Shown: positions 33,930 to 42,658, counted from the first letter of the stretch. The stretch: DNA of 64,000 nucleotides from Acetobacteraceae bacterium (GCA_021732665.1 JAKFUL010000005.1:1-64000), one strand, 5' to 3'. Notes: generated by a model not told the origin, from the letters alone. Made by a program: numbers and translations.

Positions 33930-34523
33930 TTGCCTGATGGCGGAACGGTCAGTCTTGCATCTGTTCAGGGCTCGGGGGGCTTCCCGGCGCTGGTGCTGAA
34001 CGCTGATTTCCGGCCGCTCTCCTATTTTCCTCTCTCGCTGTGGTCCTGGCAGGATGCGGTGAAGGCGGTGTTTCTCGACCGCGTCTCGGTGCTCAGCGAA
34101 TATGATGTGGAGGTGCATTCGCCCTCGCACGCCATGCGGTTGCCGAGCGTGATCGCGCTGCGGGAATACATCCCCTCCGCCCGGCGGCCGGCCTTCACGC
34201 GGTTCAACGTGTTCCTGCGCGACAAGTTCGAGTGCCAGTATTGCGGCGATGATTTCCCGGCGCAGGACCTGACTTTCGACCATGTCATCCCGCGCAGCCG
34301 GGGTGGGCGTACAAGCTGGGTCAACGTGGTTGCGGCCTGCGGGCCATGCAATCTGCGCAAGGGCAGCAAGCTGCCGCGCGAATGCCACATGCTGCCGCGC
34401 AAGGAGCCGCGCGCACCGACCAGCTGGGAATTGCAGGATAATGGTCGGGCCTTTCCGCCGAACCATCTGCATGAGAGCTGGCGGGATTATCTCTATTGGG
34501 ACAGTGAGCTGGAGCAGGGCTGA
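33930..34523 (+). CDS. HNH endonuclease
   Basis: The 197-residue product has a conserved N-terminal region (FPALVLNADFRPLSYFPLSLWSWQDAV) and a zinc-ribbon HNH nuclease: CQYCG, then LTFDHVIPRSRGGRTSWVNVVAACGPCNLRKG, giving two CxxC pairs and the H-N-H residues in order. It is a stand-alone HNH nuclease of the type found widely in alphaproteobacteria. Its DNA target is not known and no methylase is adjacent. I chose a TTG start, nine bases after AGGAG; ATG at 33876 would add 18 residues without a better site. Confidence 0.85.
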   Translation: MPDGGTVSLASVQGSGGFPALVLNADFRPLSYFPLSLWSWQDAVKAVFLDRVSVLSEYDVEVHSPSHAMRLPSVIALREYIPSARRPAFTRFNVFLRDKFECQYCGDDFPAQDLTFDHVIPRSRGGRTSWVNVVAACGPCNLRKGSKLPRECHMLPRKEPRAPTSWELQDNGRAFPPNHLHESWRDYLYWDSELEQG

Positions 34524-34572
34524 TTGACGCGGCGGGCCCATGCCGCCAATCAGCGGCGAGGAGACACCGCCC

Positions 34573-35397
34573 ATGACCCTGCAAACCGAGATCGAGGCCC
34601 TCTGGGCCGCCCGCGACACCATCAATTCCGGCACAAGCGGCCCGGCCCGCGACGCCGTCGAGGCCGCGCTGGAGATGCTCGACCGTGGCGAGGCCCGCGT
34701 CGCCGAACCAGGCCAGGGCGGCTGGGTGGTCAACCAATGGCTGAAGCAGGCCGTCCTGCTCTCCTTCCGCCTCACCGACAGCGCGCCGATGGACACCGCC
34801 GCCGGCGCCTTCGACAAGGTGCCGCTGAAGTGGCAGGGCTGGGGCGAGAATCGCTGGAAGGAGGCCGGCTTCCGCGCCGTGCCCGGCGCCGTCGTGCGCC
34901 GTTCCGCCTACATCGCGCCCAACGTCGTGCTGATGCCCAGCTTCGTCAATCTCGGCGCCTATGTCGGCCAGAACACCATGGTGGACACCTGGGCCACCGT
35001 CGGCTCCTGCGCGCAGGTCGGGAAGAACGTGCATCTCTCCGGCGGTGTCGGTATCGGCGGCGTGCTGGAGCCGCTGCAGGCCAATCCGGTGGTGATCGAG
35101 GATGACTGCTTCATCGGCGCGCGCAGCGAAGTCGTCGAGGGCGTGATCGTCGAACGCGGCTCGGTGCTCTCCATGGGCGTGTTCATCTCGGCCACGACCA
35201 AGGTCATCGACCGCGCCACGGGGGAAATCTTCGTCGGCCGCGTGCCGGCCTATTCCGTGGTGGTGCCGGGCAACCTGCCAGGCCGCCCCCTGCCCGATGG
35301 CTCCCCCGGCCCCAGCCTCTATTGCGCGGTGATCGTGAAGACGGTGGATGCGCAGACCCGGGCGAAGACCAGCATCAACGACCTGCTGCGCGACTGA
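34573..35397 (+). CDS. dapD: 2,3,4,5-tetrahydropyridine-2,6-dicarboxylate N-succinyltransferase
   Basis: The 274-residue product has an N-terminal helical domain ([14 protein letters not shown]) and a left-handed beta-helix of hexapeptide repeats ([57 protein letters not shown]). The succinyl-CoA-site motif [15 protein letters not shown] follows, at normal DapD length. It makes N-succinyl-2-amino-6-oxopimelate in the lysine/diaminopimelate pathway. The start follows GAGGAG by ten bases. A tautomerase gene starts in its stop codon and dapE follows, so the operon supplies consecutive DAP-pathway steps. Confidence 0.96.
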   Translation: MTLQTEIEALWAARDTINSGTSGPARDAVEAALEMLDRGEARVAEPGQGGWVVNQWLKQAVLLSFRLTDSAPMDTAAGAFDKVPLKWQGWGENRWKEAGFRAVPGAVVRRSAYIAPNVVLMPSFVNLGAYVGQNTMVDTWATVGSCAQVGKNVHLSGGVGIGGVLEPLQANPVVIEDDCFIGARSEVVEGVIVERGSVLSMGVFISATTKVIDRATGEIFVGRVPAYSVVVPGNLPGRPLPDGSPGPSLYCAVIVKTVDAQTRAKTSINDLLRD

Positions 35398-35603
35398 TGC
35401 CCGTCATCAACCTGCAGATCACCCGCGGCGCCACGCCGGAACAGAAGGCGGAGATCATCAGCGACTTCACCGCAACCCTGGCCCGCGTGCTGGGCAAGAA
35501 AACCGAGCACACACACATCATCATCCAGGAGGTCGAGGAGCAGGATTGGGGTTTCGCCGGGCTGCCGACGGATGCATGGCGCCGCGCGAATGCCGGGGGC
35601 TGA
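35397..35603 (+). CDS. 4-oxalocrotonate tautomerase-family small protein
   Basis: The 68-residue product starts [20 protein letters not shown], with the catalytic N-terminal Pro left after Met removal and the beta-alpha-beta size of the 4-OT family. Compared with classical 4-OT, the active-site Arg11 is replaced (ITRGA, Arg shifted to 9) and Arg39 is a His (HTHIIIQEV), so activity on 4-oxalocrotonate is doubtful. It lies inside a lysine operon, overlapping the dapD stop by one base (TGATG) and dapE by 14 bases. Its role there is unknown. Confidence 0.85.
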   Translation: MPVINLQITRGATPEQKAEIISDFTATLARVLGKKTEHTHIIIQEVEEQDWGFAGLPTDAWRRANAGG

Positions 35604-36699
35604 CCCCGTAGCGCTGGCACAGGCGCTGATCCGCTGCGCCAGCGTCACCCCTGCCGATGACGGGGCTTTGGACCTTGTGCAGCAGGCGCTGGAGGCGCGC
35701 GGCTTCACCTGCTGGCGCCTGCCTTTCAACGAGGTCGACAACCTCTTCGCCCGCCGCGGCAGCGCAGCCCCGCATCTCTGCTTCGCCGGCCACACCGATG
35801 TGGTGCCGCCGGGTGCGAGCGCCTGGTCCCACCCGCCCTTCGCCAGCGAGATCGAAAACGGCACTCTCTACGGCCGCGGCGCTGTGGATATGAAGGGCGC
35901 CATCGCCGCCTTCATCGCCGCCATTCCCGAGAGCAACCCCGGCTCCCTCAGCCTGCTGATCACCGGCGATGAGGAAGGCCCCAGCGTCGATGGCACGCGC
36001 CGCGTGCTGGAATGGATGGAGGCCCATGGCCATGTCCCCGACATGTGCGTGGTGGGCGAGCCGACCTCGAAAATCATCCTCGGCGACACGATCAAGATCG
36101 GCCGCCGCGGCAGCATGAACGCCTGGATCACCGTGCATGGCCGCCAGGGCCACAGCGCCTATCCGCAAAAGGCCGACAACCCGGTGCACCGGCTGCTGGC
36201 GGCGCTCGCCGAACTCACCGCCACGCCGCTGGACCAGGGCAGCGAATGGTTCGAGGCCAGCACGCTGCAGGTCACCGGCCTGCAGGTGGACAACACCGCC
36301 ACCAACGTCATCCCGGCCGAGGCCCGCGCCTTCCTCAACATTCGCTTCAATGATCTGCACAACTCCAACGCCCTGACCGCGCGGCTGCGCGACACCCTCT
36401 CCCGCCACGCCCCGCAACACGACCTGCGGGTCGTCGTCAGCGGCGAAAGTTTCTTAACCCGGCCCGGCCCCTTCGTGGATGGGCTGGTGCGCGCCACGCA
36501 AGCGGCCACGGGTGTCACGCCCAGGCTGGACACCGGCGGCGGCACCTCCGATGCCCGCTTCATCACCCGCCTCTGCCCGGTGGCCGAGCTGGGAGGGGTG
36601 GGCAGCACCATGCATCAGGTGGATGAATGCGTGCCGCTGGCGGAACTGCATGCGCAGACCCATCTCTACGCCGGGATCATCAAGGAATTTCTGCCCTGA
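35590..36699 (+). CDS. dapE: Succinyl-diaminopimelate desuccinylase
   Basis: The 369-residue product is an M20 metallopeptidase with the DapE metal motifs: CFAGHTDVVPPG, YGRGAVDMKGA, GDEEGPSVDG and VVGEPTS. The dimerisation lid domain (RGSMNAWITVHGRQGHSAYP) and a final TMHQVDECVPLAEL, which gives the last metal His, follow. It removes succinate from N-succinyl-LL-DAP. I chose the ATG at 35590 because homologues start near PDPIALAQALIRC; ATG at 35572 would add six residues. It overlaps the tautomerase gene, so translation is coupled. Confidence 0.95.
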   Translation: MPGADPVALAQALIRCASVTPADDGALDLVQQALEARGFTCWRLPFNEVDNLFARRGSAAPHLCFAGHTDVVPPGASAWSHPPFASEIENGTLYGRGAVDMKGAIAAFIAAIPESNPGSLSLLITGDEEGPSVDGTRRVLEWMEAHGHVPDMCVVGEPTSKIILGDTIKIGRRGSMNAWITVHGRQGHSAYPQKADNPVHRLLAALAELTATPLDQGSEWFEASTLQVTGLQVDNTATNVIPAEARAFLNIRFNDLHNSNALTARLRDTLSRHAPQHDLRVVVSGESFLTRPGPFVDGLVRATQAATGVTPRLDTGGGTSDARFITRLCPVAELGGVGSTMHQVDECVPLAELHAQTHLYAGIIKEFLP

Positions 36700-37256
36700 C
36701 CGCCACACCCGACCTCACGCGCAGCGTTGCCATCGGATTGCAGGGCGCGCTGCTGCTGGCGCGCGGGCGCCCGCAGGGGATGTATTTCTTCGACGGCTCG
36801 CCCACCGAGACCACCCGCAGCTTCTGGGCGGCGGCGGTGTGCTGGCCGATGTTCTTCATCCTCGGCCTCATCACCGGCAACGCGGAAGGCCCGGGTGTGT
36901 GGCTGGTGGAGGGGGTGGGCTTCATCATCGGCTGGTGCGGTTTCGCACTGGCCTCGCGATACATGGTGAAGCTGGCGGGGCGGGAGGCGAAGTGGCCGGC
37001 CTTCATCGCCGCCTGGAACTGGTCCAACATCCCGCAATACGCCGCATTGGTGCTGCTTTCCGCCCCCGGCGTGCTGCTTCCAAGCGGGGTGATGCAGGGC
37101 CTGGCGTTGATCGCGGTGGGCTATGCGCTGTGGCTGGAATGGTTCGTGACGCGTGAGGCGCTGGGGATTCCCGGCGCCAGCGCGGTGATGTTCGTGCTGC
37201 TCGATGTCGCGATCGGGCTTTTCGTGCAGGGGATGGTCGGCCGGCTGACGATGTAG
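36627..37256 (+). CDS. Conserved hypothetical membrane protein
   Basis: The ORF encodes about 187-209 residues with four or five predicted membrane spans (WPMFFILGLITG, VGFIIGWCGFALA, YAALVLLSAPGV, LALIAVGYALWLEWFV, VMFVLLDVAIGLFV). The conserved part begins at RSVAIGLQGALLLARGRP, so the ATG at 36627, which overlaps dapE by 73 bases, is probably too early. The true start may be a CTG or TTG near 36696-36738. The family looks Acetobacteraceae-specific and has no known function. It ends against truA on the other strand. Confidence 0.7.
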   Translation: MRAAGGTACADPSLRRDHQGISALTATPDLTRSVAIGLQGALLLARGRPQGMYFFDGSPTETTRSFWAAAVCWPMFFILGLITGNAEGPGVWLVEGVGFIIGWCGFALASRYMVKLAGREAKWPAFIAAWNWSNIPQYAALVLLSAPGVLLPSGVMQGLALIAVGYALWLEWFVTREALGIPGASAVMFVLLDVAIGLFVQGMVGRLTM

Positions 37257-38018
37257 TCAGCGCCAGTCCAGCGCCTGCGGGTATCGCACCCAAAGAAAGC
37301 ACAGCCCCTCGGGCGGCGCGGTCATGCCGGCCTGGGCGCGGTCGCGGCTTTCCAGCACCTCGCGCGGCCAGGCGATGGGGCGCCTGCCCTTGCCCACCTC
37401 GGCCAGGGTGCCGGCCAGGTTGCGGATCTGGTGGTGCAGGAAGCTGCGCGCCTCGGCCTCGATGATGATCTCCTCGCCCTCGCGGCGGACCTCCAGCCGT
37501 TCCATGGTGCGGATGGGCGATGTCGCCTGGCAGCTCGCGGCGCGAAAGGCCGAGAAATCATGCCGGCCCAGCAGCCCCGCCGCGGCCTGGTGCATCGCCT
37601 CCGCGTCCAAGGCGTGGGGGATATGCCAGACGCGGCCGGCATCCAGCGCCGCGCGCGTCGGCCGGTTGAGGATGCGGTAGCGATAGGCGCGCTGGGTCGC
37701 GGAAAAGCGCGGCGACCAGCCCTTGGGGGCATGTGCGGCGGCGCGCACCACCACGGGCCAGGGACGCAGGTGGAAATTCAGCGCCATCCGCAGTTTTTCA
37801 GGTGCCAGGTCTGCGCTGAGCGTGATCTCCACCACCTGGCCCAGCGCATGCACGCCGGAATCGGTGCGTCCCGCGGCCACCGCCACCGCCTTCTCGCCGC
37901 CATTGAGCGGGGTCGCGCCCTCCTCCAGCGCCTGCTGCACCGAGGGGCCGTTGGATTGGCGCTGCCAGCCCTGGAAGGCGCCGCCATCATATTCCAGCAG
38001 CAGGGCGTAGCGCGGCAT
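37257..38018 (-). CDS. truA: tRNA pseudouridine(38-40) synthase
   Basis: The 253-residue product has the TruA fold with YDGGAFQGWQRQSNGPSVQ near the N terminus, the catalytic Asp in AAGRTDSGVHALGQV and a C-terminal RSFLHHQIRNLAGTL. It isomerises uridines 38-40 of many tRNAs. Its ATG overlaps the fmt stop by one base (TGATG), so the two are coupled. The gene ends two bases past the membrane-protein stop on the opposite strand. Confidence 0.96.
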   Translation of the reverse strand: MPRYALLLEYDGGAFQGWQRQSNGPSVQQALEEGATPLNGGEKAVAVAAGRTDSGVHALGQVVEITLSADLAPEKLRMALNFHLRPWPVVVRAAAHAPKGWSPRFSATQRAYRYRILNRPTRAALDAGRVWHIPHALDAEAMHQAAAGLLGRHDFSAFRAASCQATSPIRTMERLEVRREGEEIIIEAEARSFLHHQIRNLAGTLAEVGKGRRPIAWPREVLESRDRAQAGMTAPPEGLCFLWVRYPQALDWR

Positions 38019-38911
38019 CAGCCGAGCATGACCGGCAGGCTGTTGCCGCGCAGGTAGCTTTCGATGTCCATGCCCGCGCGGCCAGGGCGTTGCAGCCGCA
38101 GCAGCCGCAGCGCACCTTGCGAGGTCGCGATCACGCCCGGGGCGACCTGTGCGCCCGGCATCCCCTCTCCAGGCGCGGCCAGGGCATCGAGCACGCGAAT
38201 GTTTTCGCCCGCGAGCCTGAAGAAGGCGCCGGGCCAGGGGTTCATCGCGCGAACCCGGCGTTCCAGCGCCGCGGCCGGCTCGCGCCAGTCCAGCAGGCCG
38301 TCGGCCTTGCTCAGCTTGGCGGCGTAGGTGGCGCCTTCCGCCGGCTGGGGGATGGCCGGCGGCATCTCCGCCAGCGCGGCCAGGATCATCCGCGCGCCCA
38401 TCCCGCTCAGCGCGTCATGCAGTTCGGGCGTGGTGATGCGCTGGGGCAGCGATATGGCTTCCCGCAGCAGCATGGGGCCGGTGTCCAGCCCCTCCTCCAT
38501 GCGCATGATGGTGATGCCGCTTTCGGCATCGCCCGCCAATACGGCGGCATGGATCGGCGCGGCGCCCCGCCAACGCGGCAGCAGCGAGGCATGAATGTTC
38601 AGGCAGCCCAGGCGGGGCGCCTCCAGCATCGGCAGGGGCAGGATCAGGCCATAGGCGGCCACCACCGCGACATCGGCACGCAATGCGGCGAAGGCGGCAT
38701 GCTCGGCCGTATCGCGCCGCACCCCGGCGGGTGTGCGGACGGGCAGGCCCAGGCCCAGCGCGGCCTCATGCACCGCGCATTGCGTCTCCTTCTGGCCCCG
38801 GTTGGCCGGCTTGGGCGGCTGGGCATAGACACAAACCACCTCATGCGCCGCATGCAGCGCGCGCAGCGCGGGGACGGAGAATTCGGGGCTGCCCATGAAG
38901 ATGACGCGCAT
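38018..38911 (-). CDS. fmt: Methionyl-tRNA formyltransferase
   Basis: The 297-residue product begins MRVIFMGSPEFSVPALRAL and has the formyl-transfer motifs NIHASLLPRWRGAAPI (catalytic Asn and His) and ITIMRMEEGLDTGPML. A C-terminal tRNA-binding domain with RAMNPWPGAFFRL follows. It formylates initiator Met-tRNA with 10-formyl-THF. The usual def gene is not adjacent; truA is directly downstream. The start is the ATG before RVIFMG; the upstream track extension crosses a hairpin. Confidence 0.96.
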   Translation of the reverse strand: MRVIFMGSPEFSVPALRALHAAHEVVCVYAQPPKPANRGQKETQCAVHEAALGLGLPVRTPAGVRRDTAEHAAFAALRADVAVVAAYGLILPLPMLEAPRLGCLNIHASLLPRWRGAAPIHAAVLAGDAESGITIMRMEEGLDTGPMLLREAISLPQRITTPELHDALSGMGARMILAALAEMPPAIPQPAEGATYAAKLSKADGLLDWREPAAALERRVRAMNPWPGAFFRLAGENIRVLDALAAPGEGMPGAQVAPGVIATSQGALRLLRLQRPGRAGMDIESYLRGNSLPVMLG

Positions 38912-38936
38912 GGCGGCGGTAAAGCGCCGTTTCGGG

Positions 38937-38965
38937 GCGCGGGGCAAGGCCCCTGCCCCTCGCGC
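38937..38965 (-). other. REP-like hairpin between the ABC permease and fmt
   Basis: GGGGCA/TGCCCC pairs with flanking GCGC arms in the 70 bases between the permease stop and fmt start. On the minus strand it contains GCGCGAGGGGCAG, identical to the start of the right nrd-element repeat arm. It probably ends the ABC transcript. Confidence 0.4.
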
Positions 38966-38981
38966 GGCGGCGGGCAAAAAC

Positions 38982-39782
38982 CTACTCGCCGATGTTCAGC
39001 AAGGCCCCGCGTACCCTGGCACCCTGGAATTGCCGCATGAAGACCCAGGACATGCCCGCCAGCCACACCGCATCCAGCGCGAAGGCGGCCGCCATATGCC
39101 CGGCGGCGAACCGGCCTTCCAGCAGTGCCGCGCGCATGCCCTCGAAGACATGCGCCGCCGGCAGCGCCAGGGCGAAGGGTTGCAACCAGCCCGGCAGCAC
39201 GTTGACGGGGTAGAACACCGCCGCGAAGGGGGTGATGCCGAACAGCACCGACCAGGCCAGCGCTTCCGCCCCCGCGCCATAGCGCAGGATCAGCGAGGTG
39301 ACGCCCAGCGCCACCGCCCAGCCCATGATGATGAGTGCGGCGAAGAACCCCACCAGCGCCGGTCCGACAGACAATATATTGAATGAATACAGCACCCAGG
39401 CCAGGATCATCGCCGGCACGACGCCGATCGCGGCGCGCAGGACGCTCATCACCATCAGCCCCGCCACCAATTCGCGCGGGCGCAGCGGCGAGACGAAGAT
39501 ATGGCCCAGGTTGCGAGACCAGATTTCCTCCAGGAAGGAGATGGAGAAGCCCATCTGACTGCGCAAAGCCGCCTCCCACAGCAGCACCCCGCCCAGCAGG
39601 ATGCCGGCACCCACACTGGCCACATTGTTCTGCGCCCCGGCGAGATAGGCGGTGATGAAGCCCCAGACGACCATTTGCAGGATGGGCCAGTACATCAGCT
39701 CGATCACCCGAGGTGGGGAGCGGCGATAGAGCGCCAAATGCCGATACACCAGGCCCCAGATCCGGCGCAGCGAGGGGTTCAT
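38982..39782 (-). CDS. ABC-2 type transporter permease
   Basis: The 266-residue product has six predicted spans with the ABC-2 (NodJ/DrrB-like) pattern: MNPSLRRIWGLVYRHLALYRRSPPRVIELMYWPILQMVVWGF at the N terminus, EEIWSRNLGHIFVSPLRPREL, and a C-terminal YPVNVLPGWLQPFALALPAAHVFEGMRAALL. It forms the membrane channel for the ATPase encoded directly upstream with a four-base overlap. The cargo is unknown; drug, lipid or polysaccharide export are all possible. Confidence 0.9.
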   Translation of the reverse strand: MNPSLRRIWGLVYRHLALYRRSPPRVIELMYWPILQMVVWGFITAYLAGAQNNVASVGAGILLGGVLLWEAALRSQMGFSISFLEEIWSRNLGHIFVSPLRPRELVAGLMVMSVLRAAIGVVPAMILAWVLYSFNILSVGPALVGFFAALIIMGWAVALGVTSLILRYGAGAEALAWSVLFGITPFAAVFYPVNVLPGWLQPFALALPAAHVFEGMRAALLEGRFAAGHMAAAFALDAVWLAGMSWVFMRQFQGARVRGALLNIGE

Positions 39783-40513
39783 GCGTCCGCCCTCGCGATA
39801 TCCAGGAAGACCTGCTCCAAATCATCGCGGCCGAAGCGCGCCACCAACTCCGCCGGCGCGCCCTGGTCCACCACCCGGCCCTTCTTCAGCATCAGGACAT
39901 GGCCGCAGAGGCGCTCCACCTCCGCCATGTTGTGGCTGGCGAGAAGGATGGCGCAACCGGAATCCGCCCGGTAGCGCTCGAGCCATGTCCGCACCCAGTC
40001 ACCCGTGTCCGGGTCCAGGCTGGCGGTGGGTTCGTCCAGCAGCAGCAGTTGCGGGCGGTTGATCAGGGCCTTGGCCAGCGCCACGCGGGTCTTCTGGCCG
40101 GCCGAGAGTTCTCCGGCCGGGCGGTTGAGGAAATCGCCCATCTGCAAGGTCTCGGCCAGCTCGGCGATCCGCGCCCCGGTGCCCGCCACATTGTAGAGAT
40201 GGCCGTAGATGCGCAGGTTCTCGGCCACGCTGAGGCGGTGCGGCAGGGCGATATAGGGGGAGGAAAAGTTCATCATCGCCAGCGCGGCGAAGCGGTCCGT
40301 CGCCATGTCATGGCCCAGCGCGGTGATCCGCCCTTCGCTCGGCACCAGCAGGCCGAGCAGCATGGCGATGGTGGTGGTCTTGCCGGCGCCATTGCCGCCC
40401 AGCAGCCCCCAGGTCGCACCCGCGGGCAGGGAAAAATCCAGCCCATCCACCGCAAAGGGGGCGTCGGCGCGATAGCGCTTGCGCAGGCCCTCGACGATCA
40501 GGGCCGGCGGCAT
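39779..40513 (-). CDS. ABC transporter ATP-binding protein
   Basis: The 244-residue product has Walker A (GGNGAGKTTTIAM), Q-loop region NFSSPYIALP, signature LSAGQKTRVALAKAL, Walker B (LLLLDEPTASLDPDTG) and the switch His (LLASHNM), so it should hydrolyse ATP. It is the energy subunit of an ABC-2 exporter with the downstream permease (ATGA overlap). ribA lies four bases upstream on the same strand, so they may share a transcript without a functional link. Confidence 0.94.
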   Translation of the reverse strand: MPPALIVEGLRKRYRADAPFAVDGLDFSLPAGATWGLLGGNGAGKTTTIAMLLGLLVPSEGRITALGHDMATDRFAALAMMNFSSPYIALPHRLSVAENLRIYGHLYNVAGTGARIAELAETLQMGDFLNRPAGELSAGQKTRVALAKALINRPQLLLLDEPTASLDPDTGDWVRTWLERYRADSGCAILLASHNMAEVERLCGHVLMLKKGRVVDQGAPAELVARFGRDDLEQVFLDIARADA

Positions 40514-40517
40514 GGTC

Positions 40518-41693
40518 TCAGCCCTTCACCCCGATGAGGTGGCCGAAGCGTTCCGCCTTGGTGGCGAGATAAGCGTCGTTCACGCCATTGCCGTCGAATT
40601 CATGGGATTCGCGGCCCTCCACCTCGATACCGCAGGCGGCAAGCGATTCCAGCTTGTGCGGGTTGTTGGTCAGCAGACGCACCCGGTTGATGCCGAGCTG
40701 GCGCAACATTTCGGCGGCGACGAGGAAGTTGCGCTCATCCGCGCCATAGCCCAGCGCGCGGTTGGCATCGAGCGTGTCCAGCCCCTGGTCCTGCAGGGTA
40801 TAGGCGCGCAGCTTGTTCACCAGGCCGATGCCACGGCCTTCCTGCGCCAGATAGAGCAGCACGCCATGGCCATGCTCGGCCATCTTCTTCAGGGCGCCGC
40901 GCAGCTGCGGGCCGCAATCGCAGCGCAGCGAGCCCAGCAGGTCGCCGGTGAAGCATTCGCTATGCGCGCGGGCGAGCGGCGTGCCGCCTTCGGCCACGAA
41001 AGCCAACGGGTCACCAACCAGGATGGCCAGGTGCTCGATGCCGCCATCGGCGGCGCGGAAGGCGATGATCCGGGCCTCCGGCACGTCCTCCAGCGGCACC
41101 CGGGCCTCGGCCACCGGGTGCAGGCTGGTGGCGGCCGACGGCGGGTAGGCGGCGATGTCGGCGGCCTCGACGGCGGCGATGTCCTGCCAGGCGGCGGCCA
41201 GGCCATCGCGCACCGGGGCGGCGACCAGCGCGGGCAGCAGCCGGCCCAGCTTGGCCAGGGCCAGGGCCTGGGAGGCGAGCACCGGCACATGGGCACGCTC
41301 GGGCTGCTCGGGCAGCAGCATTTCCGCGGTGGGATCGGCCAGGGCCCGCAGGCGTTCGGGCTGTAACAGCGCCGCGGGCAGGCGCAGCGCCACCGCGCCC
41401 TCCTCCGGCGCGGTCAGCGGCACGGGGCGGGCCAACACGGTGGCGGCGCGGACTGGCGCGAGCAGCAGCACCGGCATGCTGAGCGCCACGGCGCGCAATT
41501 CCCGCAGCCCCTCGGCGCCCACCGTCTCGGCGGCGGCAACCACCAACGCGCCCTCAGGCCCGCGGATCAGCACCGGCGTACCACGGCGAAGCTCGGCCAT
41601 GGCGCGGTGGACGGCACGCATGCCCAGCACTTCGGCCGCAGGGGGGGCTGCGAGGTCGTGGTCTTGGGTCGAGGTCAGATAGGGGAGTGACAT
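40518..41693 (-). CDS. ribA: GTP cyclohydrolase II with N-terminal extension
   Basis: Residues about 200-391 form GTP cyclohydrolase II: HSECFTGDLLGSLRCDCGPQL holds the three zinc Cys, and YLAQEGRGIGLVNKLRAY, ADERNFLVAAEMLRQLG and LLTNNPHKL follow. The first 190 residues are an unusual Ala/Leu-rich domain (MRAVHRAMAELRRGTPVLI, PAALLQPERLRALADP) that lacks the DHBP-synthase motifs of RibB, so this is not RibBA. The enzyme opens GTP in the first step of riboflavin synthesis. ATGs at 41711, 41708 and 41693 are possible starts. No FMN riboswitch was recognised upstream. Confidence 0.9.
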   Translation of the reverse strand: MSLPYLTSTQDHDLAAPPAAEVLGMRAVHRAMAELRRGTPVLIRGPEGALVVAAAETVGAEGLRELRAVALSMPVLLLAPVRAATVLARPVPLTAPEEGAVALRLPAALLQPERLRALADPTAEMLLPEQPERAHVPVLASQALALAKLGRLLPALVAAPVRDGLAAAWQDIAAVEAADIAAYPPSAATSLHPVAEARVPLEDVPEARIIAFRAADGGIEHLAILVGDPLAFVAEGGTPLARAHSECFTGDLLGSLRCDCGPQLRGALKKMAEHGHGVLLYLAQEGRGIGLVNKLRAYTLQDQGLDTLDANRALGYGADERNFLVAAEMLRQLGINRVRLLTNNPHKLESLAACGIEVEGRESHEFDGNGVNDAYLATKAERFGHLIGVKG

Positions 41694-41862
41694 TCTGGAG
41701 CTTTCCATCATGGCTAGGACTCAACGCCTGAAATGTGGCGCCAGCGGGGCTACAACTCATGTAGGTGCTCCGGCGTTTCCGTCCATGGCACCGAAAGGTT
41801 ACGGCAAGTGAGACGCCGCGGATGCACGAATCGATTAACGGCACCCGGCAATTAGGTGCTAA

Positions 41863-41892
41863 GTCCGTGAGCGAGGGTTCGCGTCCGTGAGC
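41863..41892 (+). promoter_or_regulatory. Direct repeat GTCCGTGAGC upstream of the response regulator
   Basis: Two perfect ten-base copies start 20 bases apart (41863 and 41883), two helical turns, in the divergent region between ribA and the regulator gene. This layout suits a response-regulator dimer, perhaps for autoregulation. That is inference only. Confidence 0.35.
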
Positions 41893-41938
41893 AGGGATGA
41901 CGCGTCCCGCGCTTTGCCACCTGCAGACAGGAGTTCGC

Positions 41939-42652
41939 ATGCCTTCTCCCCGGCCCATTCTGATCATCGATGACGATGCCGCGGTGCGCGACACCTTGCT
42001 GGACCAGCTCGCGATCGACGGCGAGTTTCTCCCGTTTGCGGCGGAGAGCGCCGCGGAGGCGGATCTTCTCCTCGCCAGGGAGGATTCGCGGTTCGACGCC
42101 ATCCTTCTCGACATCGGCCTGCCGGACTGCGATGGGCGTGAATATTGCGCTAAACTGCGCAAAACCGGCGTCTCCGTGCCCATCATCATGCTCACCGGCG
42201 CCGATGCCGAGCAGGATGTGGTGCGCGGGCTGGACAGCGGCGCGAATGACTACATCGCCAAGCCTTTTCGGTTGAACGAGCTGCTGGCCCGGGTCCGGGC
42301 GCAACTGCGCGTGTTCGACAGCTCCGAACACGCAGTGTTTACCGTGGGTCCATACCTGTTCCGTCCGGCTTCGAAGCAGCTGGTGGAGCATGCCCGCAAC
42401 AGGAAAATACGCCTAACAGAAAAAGAGTCGGCCATTCTGAAATATCTCTATCGCGCCGGCGGCAAGCCGGTTCCGCGGCAGACACTGCTGAATGAGGTCT
42501 GGGGGTACAACAGCGCCGTCACCACGCATACGCTGGAAACCCATATCTACCGTCTGCGGCAGAAGATCGAGCCCGACCCCAATGACACCCGCCTGCTGCT
42601 GACCGAGGGCGGCGGGTATCGCCTCGACGCGCGGGTGTCCGAGCCCGCCTGA
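41939..42652 (+). CDS. OmpR-family response regulator, orphan
   Basis: The 237-residue product has a receiver domain (acidic pair IIDDD, phospho-Asp in LLDIGLPDCDG near residue 54, Thr in MLTGA, Lys in IAKPFR) and a winged-helix DNA-binding domain (LTEKESAILKYLYRAGGKPV, THTLETHIYRLRQKIEP, LLLTEGGGYRL). No sensor kinase gene is adjacent, so the kinase must be elsewhere. The start follows CAGGAG. It is divergent from ribA over about 245 bases and convergent with hemW, six bases away. Confidence 0.92.
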   Translation: MPSPRPILIIDDDAAVRDTLLDQLAIDGEFLPFAAESAAEADLLLAREDSRFDAILLDIGLPDCDGREYCAKLRKTGVSVPIIMLTGADAEQDVVRGLDSGANDYIAKPFRLNELLARVRAQLRVFDSSEHAVFTVGPYLFRPASKQLVEHARNRKIRLTEKESAILKYLYRAGGKPVPRQTLLNEVWGYNSAVTTHTLETHIYRLRQKIEPDPNDTRLLLTEGGGYRLDARVSEPA

Positions 42653-42658
42653 GCCGGG

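Noticed and set aside
41712-41938. FMN riboswitch upstream of ribA
   Set aside because: No conserved FMN-element stems or core motifs could be found on the minus strand.
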